Part shown: positions 24,285 to 35,370 of the stretch, piece by piece
How positions within the stretch are numbered: the stretch's first letter is position 1
Layout: every line of letters begins with the position of its first letter
Origin: Deroplatys truncata
Taxonomy: Eukaryota; Arthropoda; Insecta; Mantodea; Mantidae
Assembly: GCA_030765065.1 (NCBI GenBank)
Contig: CM060978.1
Location: forward strand, 216,833,498 to 216,897,497
DNA length: 64,000 bases
Reading direction: 5' to 3'
Program-made: the position numbers and the translations under genes
The notes under the pieces: generated by a model
Told to the model about the DNA's origin: nothing
What the model saw: the letters and a program-made list of their open reading frames with translations, nothing else
Database searches by the model: none

Positions 24285-24625
24285 CTTTTCGGAGATGCAT
24301 TCATTTTGACTGTTGGAGGAAGAGGAAGGTGAAGAATCACTGTTGTCATCTTCCAAGTGAAACGACAATACTGTTTTCTACTACACCATCCTTCTTTCAG
24401 TAATCACTTTCTACCTTTTTATAAATACCCTGTTTCGGTCACAAGCAATATACCCTCAATGGTTATATCCTGCAATTTCTGCAGCGGTAAGTCGCCTTTT
24501 ATCTAATCATTCACTTTTGCTCAAGCTAGCTCTATGGGATTCAGATCACAATGTATGGGGGCAAGCGACGGGGTGGCCCAAAGAAAGCAAAAATGCGTCC
24601 ACTTTAATTTCTTTAACTTTGTTTA
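24285..24625 (-). pseudogene. DDE-transposase C-terminal remnant
   Basis: On the minus strand, read across frame breaks, the stretch resembles the end of a DDE-3-like (IS630/Tc1-related) transposase. A PPY...NPIELAW-like segment (24510-24570) is followed by an acidic, serine-rich tail (EDDNSDSSPSSSSNSQNE, 24295-24355). This layout is common in insect DDE endonuclease-domain transposases. No inverted repeats were found, and most of the gene is missing. Confidence 0.45.
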
Positions 24626-24889
24626 CCCAGGCTGAAGATGGCTAAGGCAAGATCGCTGGCTTCATTCTGAAATTGTTAGGGACTCCGTCAGGTCGCCCTT
24701 CGGGTTCACTCTTAATCCCTTCCTCCTAGGGGTCACGTTGGAAGCACAAAGGACCTACTATGACCTACGTTCGGTACTGTGCTCCAGTGACTGGAGCCCC
24801 CGCCCGTCTGTTTGCTCCTAATCCTAGATTTGTTTATTTCAATCAGCTGATATACCCATAGAACTGCCGCACTAAATATTACTTTCTTT

Positions 24890-25822
24890 ACTACGTATAG
24901 TAAGTAGGGGAAGTATTGCATTCCACCCAAAAATTCGATACCGAGATTTCACCGGAAATACATGTTTAGAGACCCCCTGAATTCAAAAAAAGCATTTTTG
25001 GAAGCATGTCCGTGCGTGTGTCTGTGTGGTCTGTGAACAGCATAACTCAGAAACGAACAGTCGGATAAACACCAAACTTGCTCAGTATCTTCCAGAGGTG
25101 CGACACGAAGATTTTCAGAAAATCCCCCCACCCCAGACTACCCTTTACATGGAACATTTTTCGAACATTTTAATTTTCTCAAAAATGGCTCTAACGATTT
25201 TGATTAAAATATCATATGTTTAAGATAGTTTCATGACAAATAAGATGTATATCTTGAATTTTCTGGGAATGTCTCCAAGAGTATTCTTCATTGTGAACGA
25301 CTTTTGCATAACTGGTAAACCGTAAGAGATAGACAAAATTTTACTAACAAAAAATATAGATCGCGTTAAAATACACAATTTATGTCAGGTACATTTTTGT
25401 TGTTGAGTGTACCATTTTCAGTTATTGCTTGTTATTCCCTTGAATTTTTCAATACTTATTTTCTCAAATGGGAATTCGTTATTCATTTTTTTTGTCTTGG
25501 ATATGCAAAGAATATTATTATGTGGCAAAGAGAATGGTGCTGCACATAGCAACCAACTATTAAGAGTTATGTCTATGCTTAAAGCCTACTGTATTTCTAT
25601 ATTGCCCTTGCAAATACAAAACAAGGGGAACATAGTACGCCTTAAGCAATAGTCAAATATTTTAGAACTGGTCGCTATGTGTAAAATGTAATTCTCTTTG
25701 CATGTCAAAAGATCGTTTCTGCAAATGTTTATGTCGATTAATATGAAATAGATGAAGAATAAGAGTTTGTAAAAATAGTTTGTACAAGAGTAGAGAAAGT
25801 CATGTGAGTTTAATATATCAGA
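24890..25822 (-). mobile_element. HINE-like element, long-head type, full length
   Basis: Plus-strand reading: TACTTTCTTTACTACG start, GTGCGTGTGTCTGTG tract near 25013, and AGTAGAGAAAGTCATG...ATATCAGA end followed by a T-run. The head contains both long-head modules (GCATAGACATAACTC-type and GCGACCAGTTC-type). Confidence 0.92.
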
Positions 25823-27048
25823 TTTTTTTTGCTTTGCGATCATATCATAGATTTTACGTAACTCCTAGAAGTGGTTAGTTCTTTTCTGTACGTGGTATGC
25901 AGCATTGTCTAAGACAAAAGATGAAATGGGCAAACTCGGAGGTGTATTTTCTCGAATTCACTTTTCAAAGTTCACATGGTTCGTTTATCCATGGTAGTGA
26001 TCTTTAGTTAACCCGGTCTCGTAAACAGGAAGACAAACCCATTTACACCCGCATGAGTTGTTCCCTATATAAATGTTGATATTAACGCCAAATTCCTCCC
26101 TACATTTTGCTAGCACTTTCCAAATGTTTACATTCTTGCACTAGTTACCCCTAAGAAATTACAATTGAAAATGAGATATATCAGCTACAACTATGAGTAA
26201 TTATAGCGTAAAGAACATTAATGCTATTTTGGCAACATTTTACAACAGCAGCATAACCACGATAGCAGAGATGTTACAAACTCTCGGATAAACTTAAGCT
26301 GGGGAATCTCTCCTTTCCCTTCCATTCCCCTGGGAGAGGGTGGTAGTGGATAGACTGCAGTTGGTGCGCCACTGACGGAGCGGGTCATGGTCAATACAAG
26401 ATCGCGAAGGGAGCTGCCCTATTAATGCCGATATTACGTAAATGCAATGAGACAACATAGTTCCGCCCTGGGTCGACAATGCAAACTAATCAATCACATC
26501 ATCATTGCTTGTAGTTAAAAATGGTTGCACTTTACCACATTTGGCTTAACTCTTAACACAGAATACACAATTTTTGATAAGTTACAGGTGTCCTTCCCAT
26601 GTGCAGAAGTGTTCTTTTGGAGTAGTGCACGAGTACCCAGCACCTAAAGCGCGCATGTACAGACCGACTGGCCTTGCTTGAGTTTAAAAATGATAATTAG
26701 ATTGCTGTAAAATAACAAAAATAATGTACTAGATGTATCAACAGGAAATTTTGAACAAGAGGACATTATTATGTTTCGAATCTACGAATATTCCTCACAG
26801 AGGTCATTTTCTTACGAGCGAGCGCATTTTGGTGAGCTTTAAGGGGTTAGTAGTCTGAGACACAGCGATGTACAAACTCTACGGTATTTTGAATGAGGTG
26901 TAATATTATATTGATTATTTATGTCTGTCATTCCTTAATATTAATAATCCATACAAGGATATGAGATAAAATAGCTGGTGGAAACAAACTGCTGAAGAGT
27001 TAAGAATAGACACAAAGTCCGAAATTTCCCGATGACACTGTAAATATA
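25823..27048. other. unassigned 1.2-kb stretch
   Basis: No recognised gene or repeat. A small GC-richer patch lies at 26300-26480. Confidence 0.4.
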
Positions 27049-27050
27049 TA

Positions 27051-28373
27051 CGAGGTGTGATAAAAAAAATAGCGGGAATTTTTTAATTTCGCGAGCTTTA
27101 TGCATCCGATGTTCATATTTTGTTTTATCTTGTTGGTACACGTGTTCCTAATGTATGTTTGCATTTTCAACTGTTTTTAGTATTTAGTTTATTGTTGACA
27201 GTCGAAAAGGTTATACGTGTTTCCGAGTGCTCGGCAAATTTTTATTTTCGAAAAAGATGGATCAATAAACTTGCATTACGTTTTGCTTTAAAAACTGAAT
27301 TAAGTGCAGCACCACATTCGAAATGCTGACTGTGGCTTTTGGTGAATGTACTATGAGTAAGACAAGAATTTATGTGTGGTATAAGCGTTTCAAAGAGGGT
27401 CGAGAAGACGTTGAAGACCAAGTTGAAGACGATGACCGCCCTGGACGACCTAGCACATCAATTACTGACGACAATATGAAATAAGTAAAGAAAATGGTTC
27501 TGGAAAATCGCCGAATCACCATCAGAGAGGTTGCTGATGATGTCGGCGTATCCTTTGGCTCATACCAAGCAATTTTTTCGGATGTTTTGGGCATGAAACG
27601 TGTAGCAGCAAAGCTTGTTTACCGAATTGTTGAATTACGACCAAAAACGACGTCGCGTAGACATCGCTCAGGAATTGCTGAATGAGGTCGAATACGATCC
27701 AGAACTTCTAAATAAGGTTATAACAGGTGATGAAACATGGTTATATGGGTATGACGTCGAAACTAAAGCCCAATCGTTCCAATGGAAACTGCCTGAAGAT
27801 CCAAGACCGAAAAAAAAATTCAAGTTCGATCACATGTGAAGGTTCTTCTCACTGTTTTCTTCGATTACAATGGGGGCATCAGGAGTTCCTGCCTCATGGT
27901 CATACGGTCAATAAGGAATACTACCTGGAAGTTATGCGCCGTTTGCGTGAAGCAATCCGAAGAAAAGACAGAATTGTGGCAAAACCACTCGTGGAAATTC
28001 CATCAATAATGCACCCGCTCACATCTCAATGCTTGTTCGTGACTTTTTGGCAAAAAGCTAAACCGTTATGCTGCCTCAACCACCGTATTCGACGGACATG
28101 GCCCTCTGCGACTTCTTTCTATTCCCGAGGCTGAAGAGAACTTTTAAAGGACGACATTTTGTCACCATTGATGAGATAAAAACATAATCGTTGAAAGGAG
28201 CTGAACACCATAACGAAAAGCGAGTTCCAGAAGTGCTTCCAAGATTGGAAAAAGCGCTGGCACAAGTGTATTATATCTAAGGGGATTACTTTGAAGGGGG
28301 AAAAGCTGATGTTGATGATTAAATAAAACTTCTATAAGAAAAACAAAAGTCCCAACTTTTTGATCACACCTCG
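27051..28373 (+). mobile_element. mariner DNA transposon
   Basis: Inverted ends CGAGGTGTGATAAAAA at 27051 and TTTTTGATCACACCTCG at 28373, each flanked by TA (27049-27050 and 28374-28375). The length of 1323 bp and the single transposase gene are typical for mariner. Confidence 0.95.
27257..28323 (+). pseudogene. mariner transposase, broken
   Basis: N-terminal helix-turn-helix region with the hallmark FKEGREDVED and DDRPGRPSTS. The linker ENRRITIREVADDVGVSFGS follows, then GDETWLYGYDVETK (first catalytic Asp), NKEYYLEVMRRLREAIRRK, and a CDFFLF-type end (CDFFLFPRLK reading near 28105). A stop at about 27481 (after DDNMK) and several frameshifts inactivate it. A 2-nt loss near 28007 removes the second catalytic Asp from the frame. 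Length and order match a normal transposase of about 345 residues. Confidence 0.93.
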
Positions 28374-28600
28374 TACATATAATCAAACCTTAATACTGAG
28401 GTGATTTTCTTGCATTTAGCATTCCCTACATTAGTATAAGTACAGTTAATTAATTACTTGCGGCAATAAATTGTATTTTTGACTATCCATTTGTCTTTGG
28501 AGATCGGCAGAAACAAATCTTAAAAACTGATCTGGCGTGGTCATAAGTTATAACTGGATTGGACAGCAAGCAATAGCAGTCAATCGTGGAATAGTCGACA
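28374..28600. other. unassigned spacer
   Basis: AT-rich sequence between the mariner and the retrotransposon below. Nothing was recognised. Confidence 0.4.
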
Positions 28601-28989
28601 GTGTTCGCTAATGTGGATACAAGAAAAATAAAATGTGTAGAAATTTTGAGGCGGCAACGGATGGGGACTCTTGAGATTGCCCTATTTCAGGGAGTAGCAA
28701 CCCTGCTCACATGGTCTCCATCTCCCTCTAGCTTCAGAGGAATAGTTCCCTATTCTCCCAGGTTACGAACGAAATCCATAACAGCGGATAAGGCGAATGT
28801 TCGGCTAAACCGCCGAAAGTAGTAACCATACATTGGGGTTAATATAATTGGAAAGCAGGAGGATTTCCAGAGCCAGAGTGAAGGCAATCCTCCTAAGGGA
28901 AGAAATATCTACGGAAAATCCACTGTAGAAGGGGCTGGTAACCCCTTCAAAGTAATTGCAAATTACTCTGTTTTCTCACAGTAAACAGC

Positions 28990-30911
28990 TGGTTAGATTT
29001 GTGGGCCAACGACAGGCGAGGAAAAGAAATACACGATTTGAAATTTCTAATAGATTAAATTAACCACTTCGAATGCAGATCTTGGAAATAAGAAATAAAC
29101 TTGAAAGGATACTTAGTGACAGAAAATTAGATATTTCTGTCATAATGGAAACTAACAAAATATGATCAAAATATTTAAATAATTAAGCCAATCCTTATAG
29201 CGGTGTATCTTAGCATGTAAGATCAATAAGTGGAGTTCAAATAAATGAAAATCTAAAACTGAATTTTATAGCTATGAGAATGAAAGAGTATTATCACTAT
29301 GACGATAATAGATAGACGATTTCTAACAGTAGTTCAAATTTATGCTCCTGAAGAAGGGACGAAGGAAGAAACAGTAGTTTTATGAAGAACTTCGGAAGAC
29401 CTACGACAAATTAATAAGAACGGTTACATTGTGGTATGCGGAAATTTTAATGCAGAAGTTGGTAATACACAAATTCCGAACATAATAGGCACCGTTGGAG
29501 AAGCAATATTGAATTTTAATGGATCACAAAAACTAAAACAATATGCAAGCAGTTGTGAATTAAAACTTACAAATACATTGTTTAAAAAGCGAGACATGAA
29601 TAAATTTACATTAAGTGCAAGAGGCCTGAGATCCAAAATAGATTATGTTCTGGTTGATGATAAAATGCCACCACAGCTGCAAAACACTGTGGATATAGAG
29701 AATGTGATATAAATTATGATCATTTCTTAGTAAGAGCAAAAATTCGACTATGGACAAGTTGAATAAAGACTATTGCTTAAAGGAAATCAATGAAAGAGGA
29801 AGTAATGTAGTATAGTTATTGAAAGATGAAAGCATTAAAGCATTATTTCAACAGAGACTATAACAATTCTTATCCAATATTGATAAGATTAATTAAGAAT
29901 GGCAGAATATTAAGAATTGCATTAAAAATAACACAAGAAATGTTTGGGGGAAAAGAATAAATACAGAAGTAGAAAATGCCTACGGATTTAAAATTAAGAA
30001 ATAGAAGCTGTAATAAAAATAACAAAAGCATATAAACAATGGCTTTAGCAACAGTCTGATCAAGCCAGAGAAATATATTTGGAGAAAAGCGAAGCGGTAG
30101 TTAGACATACTCGTCAGGAATTATAGAGTTAGTTCACTAGTGAAATATGGCTTTCATGGCAAACGAAAATTCTCATGTAAAGTAACACAACCATTACACA
30201 AATATGAAAAAGGAATAGCGAGAATTAATGCTACTGAAACAAAATTTACATCCAGAAAATACGTCACTGAGGTGTGAGCCAAGTGAAGAGAATATGATAA
30301 GAACAAATAAATACATATACTGATATGACCTCAATTGAAGAACTGCAGGAACTTTTCAGGAAAGCAAAAGTAGAAAGGCAAATGGACCAGATGGAATTAA
30401 TAAAGTATGACGTGTTTTACAAATCTGAGATTATTATATCCGATAACTGATTGTTGGAAGGGATGAACTCCAGAAATATGAAATATTGCTAAAGTTATTC
30501 CAGTTTTAATAAAGGATACAAGAGAGAATGTCAGAACTATCTTGGTATATGCTGAAACTGCAGCTTCTACGTGTGCTTTAGGTAATCATAAGTGTATTAA
30601 ATATATAGGCTCAACACAGAATACAAAGTCTATGCAAGAATTATAAATAAAAGACTTGGAAGAATAGCTGAAGTACTAATAGAGGATAAACAAAGTGGCT
30701 TTAGACCAGAACGATCAACAACAGATAATAATTTGTTCTACAGCAATTATTTGGAAAAAAGCAAGAATATATATAATTTGCAAAAATATCTGGCATTCCT
30801 AGATTTCAAAATACCGTTTGATAAGGTTAATTAGGGAAAGTTATGGGAAATTGTGGAAAGAAATGGATATATATATATAATTAAATCAATTAAGAATATG
30901 TATACCTCCGC

Positions 30912-30942
<31 letters not shown>

Positions 30943-31838
30943 TACAAATGAGTTCATACAATCTAACAATTAAAATTAATAGAGGGGTAAGACAAGGGTG
31001 TAGTACGTCGCCCACTCTTGTAATTGACAACCATAAATAGGAAAGGCATAATTAAATGAGGAATAGAACTAAATCGATATACAATTTTAAATAGCCTATT
31101 ATATGTAGATGATGCAGATTTTTAAGCCAAGAAACTGAGGATGAATAACAGTATCCATTATGCCACTTGAGTCAGTTATGCCTGCAATATGACCTTAATA
31201 TATGTACAGAGAAATCGAAGATATTGGCCGTTTGGGGAAGAGGATGTATAAGGTCAAAAATATTTTAGAAAACAAACCGTTGGGATCGGTAAAAGAATTT
31301 AATTATTTAGGACATAATTTCAATTGCATGTTAGGAACTGAAATACATATGATTAAAATGCTGCAAGATTCCAAATTATATATGGAACTGTACATAGAAC
31401 GTTGAGAAATAAAACAATAAAGGAAAGAAGGCTGAAGTTCTCTAAAACAATTGCGATCCCTACACTATCTACGGAAATTACACGGGTCATTATGAAGAAA
31501 ATGAAAAGCTGATTACAAAGTGGAGAAGTGAACTTCTTAAATATATTTTTAAACTATAAAGACATTCTTAAAAACTTTTCTTGTTTTTAATTAAAACAAG
31601 GTTCTTCTAATACAAAATTAAGATATAAGAACACAACTTAATGTAATGATTTTCAACAAATAATAAAACTAAAAAATATTAATGATAGAGGGAGGAAGAG
31701 AGAGAAAGTGGATGCAGCATGTTCAAAGAATGTTGGATTCAAGATAGCCTAAGGTTGTATTTTAATATCAACCTAAAGAAGGAGATGTCGGCCTATCCAA
31801 GAAAAGCTTGGAGGAAACAATTGTGAGACGGGACAGAC
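28990..31838 (+). pseudogene. endonuclease-reverse transcriptase (ORF2), many frameshifts
   Basis: Order of motifs: an ETNK-type endonuclease start near 29150, VQIYAPEEGTKEE near 29335, GNFNAEVG at 29437 (canonical GDFNA; the Asp is mutated to Asn), and SKIDYVLVDDK near 29632. The RT motifs follow: QSGFRPERSTTDN near 30693, AFLDFK near 30790, GVRQGCSTSP near 30985, LLYVDDAD near 31093 (canonical YADD) and EFNYLGHNF near 31297. A C-terminal GRPKKSLEE-like tail lies near 31795. Dozens of stops and indels are present, so this is a dead copy. The best-preserved frame is the endonuclease end at 29431-29712. Confidence 0.88.
30911..30944. repeat. (AAT)n microsatellite in the RT pseudogene
   Basis: About ten AAT units interrupting the RT coding remnant. 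Confidence 0.9.
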
Positions 31839-32968
31839 CTCAGTAGTCATTAGACATCGTGAAACAGCAGTATGGGACGCTCCGTGGAACTCACGGACTT
31901 CGAACGTGGTCAGGTGATTGGGTGTCACTTATGTCGGAAGTCTGTACGCGAGATTTCCACACTCCTAAACATCCCTAGGTCCACTGTTTCTGATGTGATA
32001 GTGAAGTGGAAACGTGAAGGGACATGTACAGTACAAAAGCGTGCAGGCCGACCTCGTCTGTTGACTGACATTTGAAGAGGGTCATAAAGCGGAATAGGCA
32101 GATATCTATCCAGACCATCACACAGGAATTCCAAGCTCCATCAGGATCCGGTTCAAGTGCTATGACAGGCGTGAAGTGAGAAACCTTGGATTCCTTGGTC
32201 GATCGGCTGCTCATAAGCCACACATCACGCAGGAAAATGCCAAACGACGCCTCGCTTGGTGTAAGGAGCGTCAACATTACACGATTGAACAGTGGCAAAA
32301 CGTTGTGTGGAGTGACGAATCACGGTACACAATGTGGCGATCCGATGGTAGGGTGTGGGTATGACGAATGCCCGGTGAACGTCATCTGCCAGCGTGTGTA
32401 GTGCCAACAGTGAAATTCGGAGTTGGTGGTGTTATGGTGTGATCGTGTTTTTCCTGGAGGGGGCTTGCACCCCTTGTTGTTTTGCGTGGCACGATCACAC
32501 TACAGACCTACATTGATATTTTCAGCACCTTCTTGCTTCCCACTGTTGAAGAGCAATTCGGGGATGGCGATTACATCTTTCAACATGATCGAGCACCTGT
32601 TCATACTGCACGGGCTGTGGCGGAGTGGTTACACGACAATAACATCCCTGTAATGGACTGACCTGCACAGAGTCCTGACTTGAATCCTATAGAACACCTT
32701 TGGGATGTTTTGGAACGCCGATCTCGTGCCAGGCCTCACCGACCTACATCGATACCTCTCGTCAGTTCCGCACTCCGTGAAGAATGAGCTGCCATTACCC
32801 AAGAAACCTTCCAGCACTTGTTTGAAAGTGTGCCTGCGAAAGTGAACGCTGTCATCAAGGCTAAGGGTGGGCCAACACCATATTGACTTCCAGCATTACC
32901 GATGGAGGGCGCCACGAGCTTGTACGTCATTTTCAGCCAGGTGTCCGGATACTTTTGATCACGTAGTG
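31831..32968 (+). mobile_element. Tc1-like DNA transposon, copy 2 (left end missing)
   Basis: Closely similar to 5801-7027 in opposite orientation. The right end is intact (ACTTTTGATCACGTAGTG to 32968, then TA). The left 95 bp or so, including the left inverted repeat, is absent, and the sequence passes directly into retrotransposon DNA at CCTCAGTAGTCATTAG. Confidence 0.92.
31872..32886 (+). pseudogene. Tc1-like DD34E transposase, copy 2, broken
   Basis: Start MGRSVELTDFERGQV; helix-turn-helix LNIPRSTVSDVIVKWKREG; catalytic motifs VVWSDESRYTMW, IFQHDRAPVHTARA and SPDLNPIEHLW with 34 residues between the second Asp and the Glu; end IKAKGGPTPY. Breaks: a stop after RPRLLTDI (about 32073), a stop at VWV* (about 32362) and others (WPAQSP preceded by a stop near 32660). 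It keeps the HTARAVA segment lost in copy 1, so the two copies have independent lesions. Confidence 0.93.
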
Positions 32969-32974
32969 TATGAA

Positions 32975-33120
32975 CATAAACGTCAGGCTTAAAATAAATA
33001 ATGTTACAGGTTAAACCACTAGAGAGATATCAAGAGGTGTAAGCCAAGGGTGCCCTTTATCACCAATATATAGTATCCTCGCACTCGAGTGTAATTACAT
33101 TCCGAGTTGAACACAATGAA
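32975..33120 (+). pseudogene. reverse transcriptase fragment
   Basis: A short plus-strand remnant with the RT signature SRGVSQGCPLSPIYSILALE (near 33030-33085). It is preceded by VRLKINNVTG-like sequence. Only about 40 codons are recognisable. It differs from the element on the left of the Tc1 copy (GVRQGCSTSP there), so it comes from another retrotransposon. Confidence 0.7.
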
Positions 33121-33295
33121 TTTCACAATTCCTTTCTACATCTTTTTTGCTTAATGCAGGTGTTTTACAAAGGGCATCCTCATTAGTTCACTTATTTAAT
33201 ATAAAATGTCTTAACATTGATTAAGTTTACTGTAAGTTCGCCTTCTCTTATCCATGGTACACGCCTTGTCCACCACTCTGTCTGTAAGGTCAACA

Positions 33296-33300
<5 letters not shown>

Positions 33301-33333
<33 letters not shown>
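33301..33333. repeat. (CT)n microsatellite
   Basis: A pure CT run of about 33 bp. Confidence 0.95.
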
Positions 33334-33335
<2 letters not shown>

Positions 33336-33344
33336 GCTCCTAAG

Positions 33345-33919
33345 CGCTAAAATGCAACTTGGGGATAACTGTTAACGGGCATTCTTTTACATGCCCCTCT
33401 TAAGGGTTCTTCTTCGTCCGATGGCGCTACAGTCCAAAGCAGGCCCGGGTCGTCCTGATCTGAGACCACCAACCTTCTGTATCTAACGCTCTCTGTTGCC
33501 AATTTCTCCATTTCAAGATCTGATCGCAATCGTCCTTCACTGAGTCCATCTTTTCCTGGGTTTACTGTCGGCATTATACCAAATATCATCCCCATCATCG
33601 CCTTCTTAGGCACCTATGTTTCCTTCGTCCATTCTTTGTACATGTTCTACCAATTGTAATCTTTATAGTTTGACAATACTGAATAATTCATGTTCCTTAA
33701 ACAGGTCATATACTCCCTTATTATATCTCATTCTCCATATTTCATTCTAATTTGTAGGGCCACGTATTCTTCTCAAGATCTTTCTTTCGTATGTGTTGAT
33801 TAGTTTTTTTTAGATTTCTTCGTCACAGTCCGGGCTTCACATCATAAACAACAGAATGTATACAGGTTTTATATAATCGTATTTTAGTTTTTCTGTATAC
33901 ATATTTGAATTTAAAAAAA
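33345..33919 (-). pseudogene. RT ORF2 C-terminal part (continuation of 34774-35370)
   Basis: Minus strand. KTKIRLYKT near 33885-33860 and the RNLKK...RKDLEKN block (33790-33740) match the segment after the RT domain of insect non-LTR ORF2 proteins. The frame at 33347-33613 (RSDLEMEKLATES, RYRRLVVSDQDDPGL) resembles the usual end with GRP..RW and a DR..WR block. The upstream half of the same gene lies beyond the HINE-like insertion. Confidence 0.7.
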
Positions 33920-34773
33920 TCTGATGTGTTACACTTACATGACTTTCTCTACTCTTGTACAAACTATTTTTACAAACGCTTATTCTCCATATGCTTCATG
34001 TTAATCGAGATGTTAATCTTATTGCTAATTTTCTTGTAGATGCAAGGGGAATTGGTAGGCTTTAACCTATACTCAAATATTTTAAGATGTGGTTGCTATG
34101 TGGAGTATTCCATTGTCTTTGCATTACCAGGACAAAAAAAATGAATAACGAATTTGAGAAAAAGTATAAGTATCGCAAAATTTAAGGGAATAACAAGCAA
34201 TATCTCGAAAACGGTTCACTCAACAATAACAAAAATGTATATGACATAAGTTGTGTATTTTAACGCGATCTACATTTTTTGTGTAGTAAAATTTTGTCTA
34301 TCTCTTATGGTTTACCAGTTATGCAAAAGTCGTTCACAATGAAGAATACTTTTGGAGACATTCCCAGAAAATTCGAGATATACATTTCATTTGTCATGAA
34401 AATATCTTAAACATATGATATTTTAATCAAAAATCGTTAGAGCCATCTCTGAGAAAATTAAAATTTTCGAAAAATGTTCCATGTAAAGGGTAATCTGCGG
34501 TGGGGGGATTTTCTTGAAAACCTTCGTGTCGCATCTCTGGAAGGTACTGAACCTAAATACCAAGTTTGGTATTATCCGACTGTTCGTTTCTGAGTTATGC
34601 TGTTCACAGTCACACACAGACACACACACAGACACGCACACGGACATGTTTCCAAAAATACTTTTTTTGGATTCAGGGGGTCTCAAAACATGTATTTCCC
34701 GTGAAATCTCGGTATCGAATTTTTGGGTGGAGTACAATATCTCCCCTACTTACTATACGTAGTAGAGAAAGTA
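33920..34773 (+). mobile_element. HINE-like element inserted in an RT gene
   Basis: Complete copy: A-run, TCTGATGTGTTACACTT start, short head, CA tract with CACACACAGACAC repeats at about 34611-34642, hairpin, and AGAGAAAGTA end at 34773. The flanking minus-strand RT gene resumes on each side, so the boundaries can be read against coding sequence. Confidence 0.94.
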
Positions 34774-35370
34774 ATATCCCTATTTGGTATATATGTTCGG
34801 TTCGGATTTGTTCTGTTTCATCATTATTACTGGTAATGGTTGTATCTAAATATGATAATTTCTTTACTACTTCAATGTAGTTATCAACTATTGTTCTGAA
34901 TTGGTATCTGTTCGTGATTGTGTTAGCATTTTTGTTTTGGAATTATTTATCCGTGGTCCTACTTCTCTTACTGCTTGTTCTAAGTTAACTCTGTTTTAAA
35001 GCTTGATGAGATCTTGTTATGATGTTAACATCATCAGCATAAGCTTGTATCTATAGTGATTTATACAGCAATGTTACCTTACTGTCTAGGTATATTTAAT
35101 TTCCTGATTATATATTCTAATGCTATAATAAATAGGAATGGGGTCAGCCCATCTCCTTGTTTGAATCTTTTGTTTACGAGTTAGATTGTGCAATTTCCAT
35201 ATTCATTCTAATTTGGGCAGTAAAGTCCTCCATAGTTGCTTTTATTAGTTATATTTATTTTGGGGGGATCCCAAATGGTAACATAATTTCATATGGTTTC
35301 ATTCCGTTAATCGTATGCCTATTTAAAATCTATAAATATGTTGTACGTCGATTTTGTACGCCTTAAGAGT
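34774..35370 (-). pseudogene. reverse transcriptase, N-terminal half (interrupted)
   Basis: Minus strand, read across frameshifts: HIFIDFK..AYD near 35340, FKQGDGLTPFLFIIALEY near 35160-35110 (canonical RQGD), QAYADDVNII near 35040 (intact YADD), and KKLSYLDTTITSNND near 34860. The sequence then meets the HINE-like copy and continues at 33919. The YADD is present but the gene has many stops. It is a dead copy of a non-LTR element. Confidence 0.82.

Larger units (their letters stand above)
28600..31838 (+). mobile_element. non-LTR retrotransposon, decayed (APE endonuclease + RT)
   Basis: A plus-strand element with a presumed 5' leader (about 28600-28980), an apurinic-type endonuclease region, a reverse transcriptase region and the C-terminal tail. 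It is joined at about 31831-31838 to a Tc1-like copy that lacks its left end, so its 3' end is not visible. A (AAT)n run at 30911-30944 lies inside the RT region. The wording of motifs fits insect RTE/'craniofacial development protein 2-like' elements; the clade is inferred. Confidence 0.85.
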
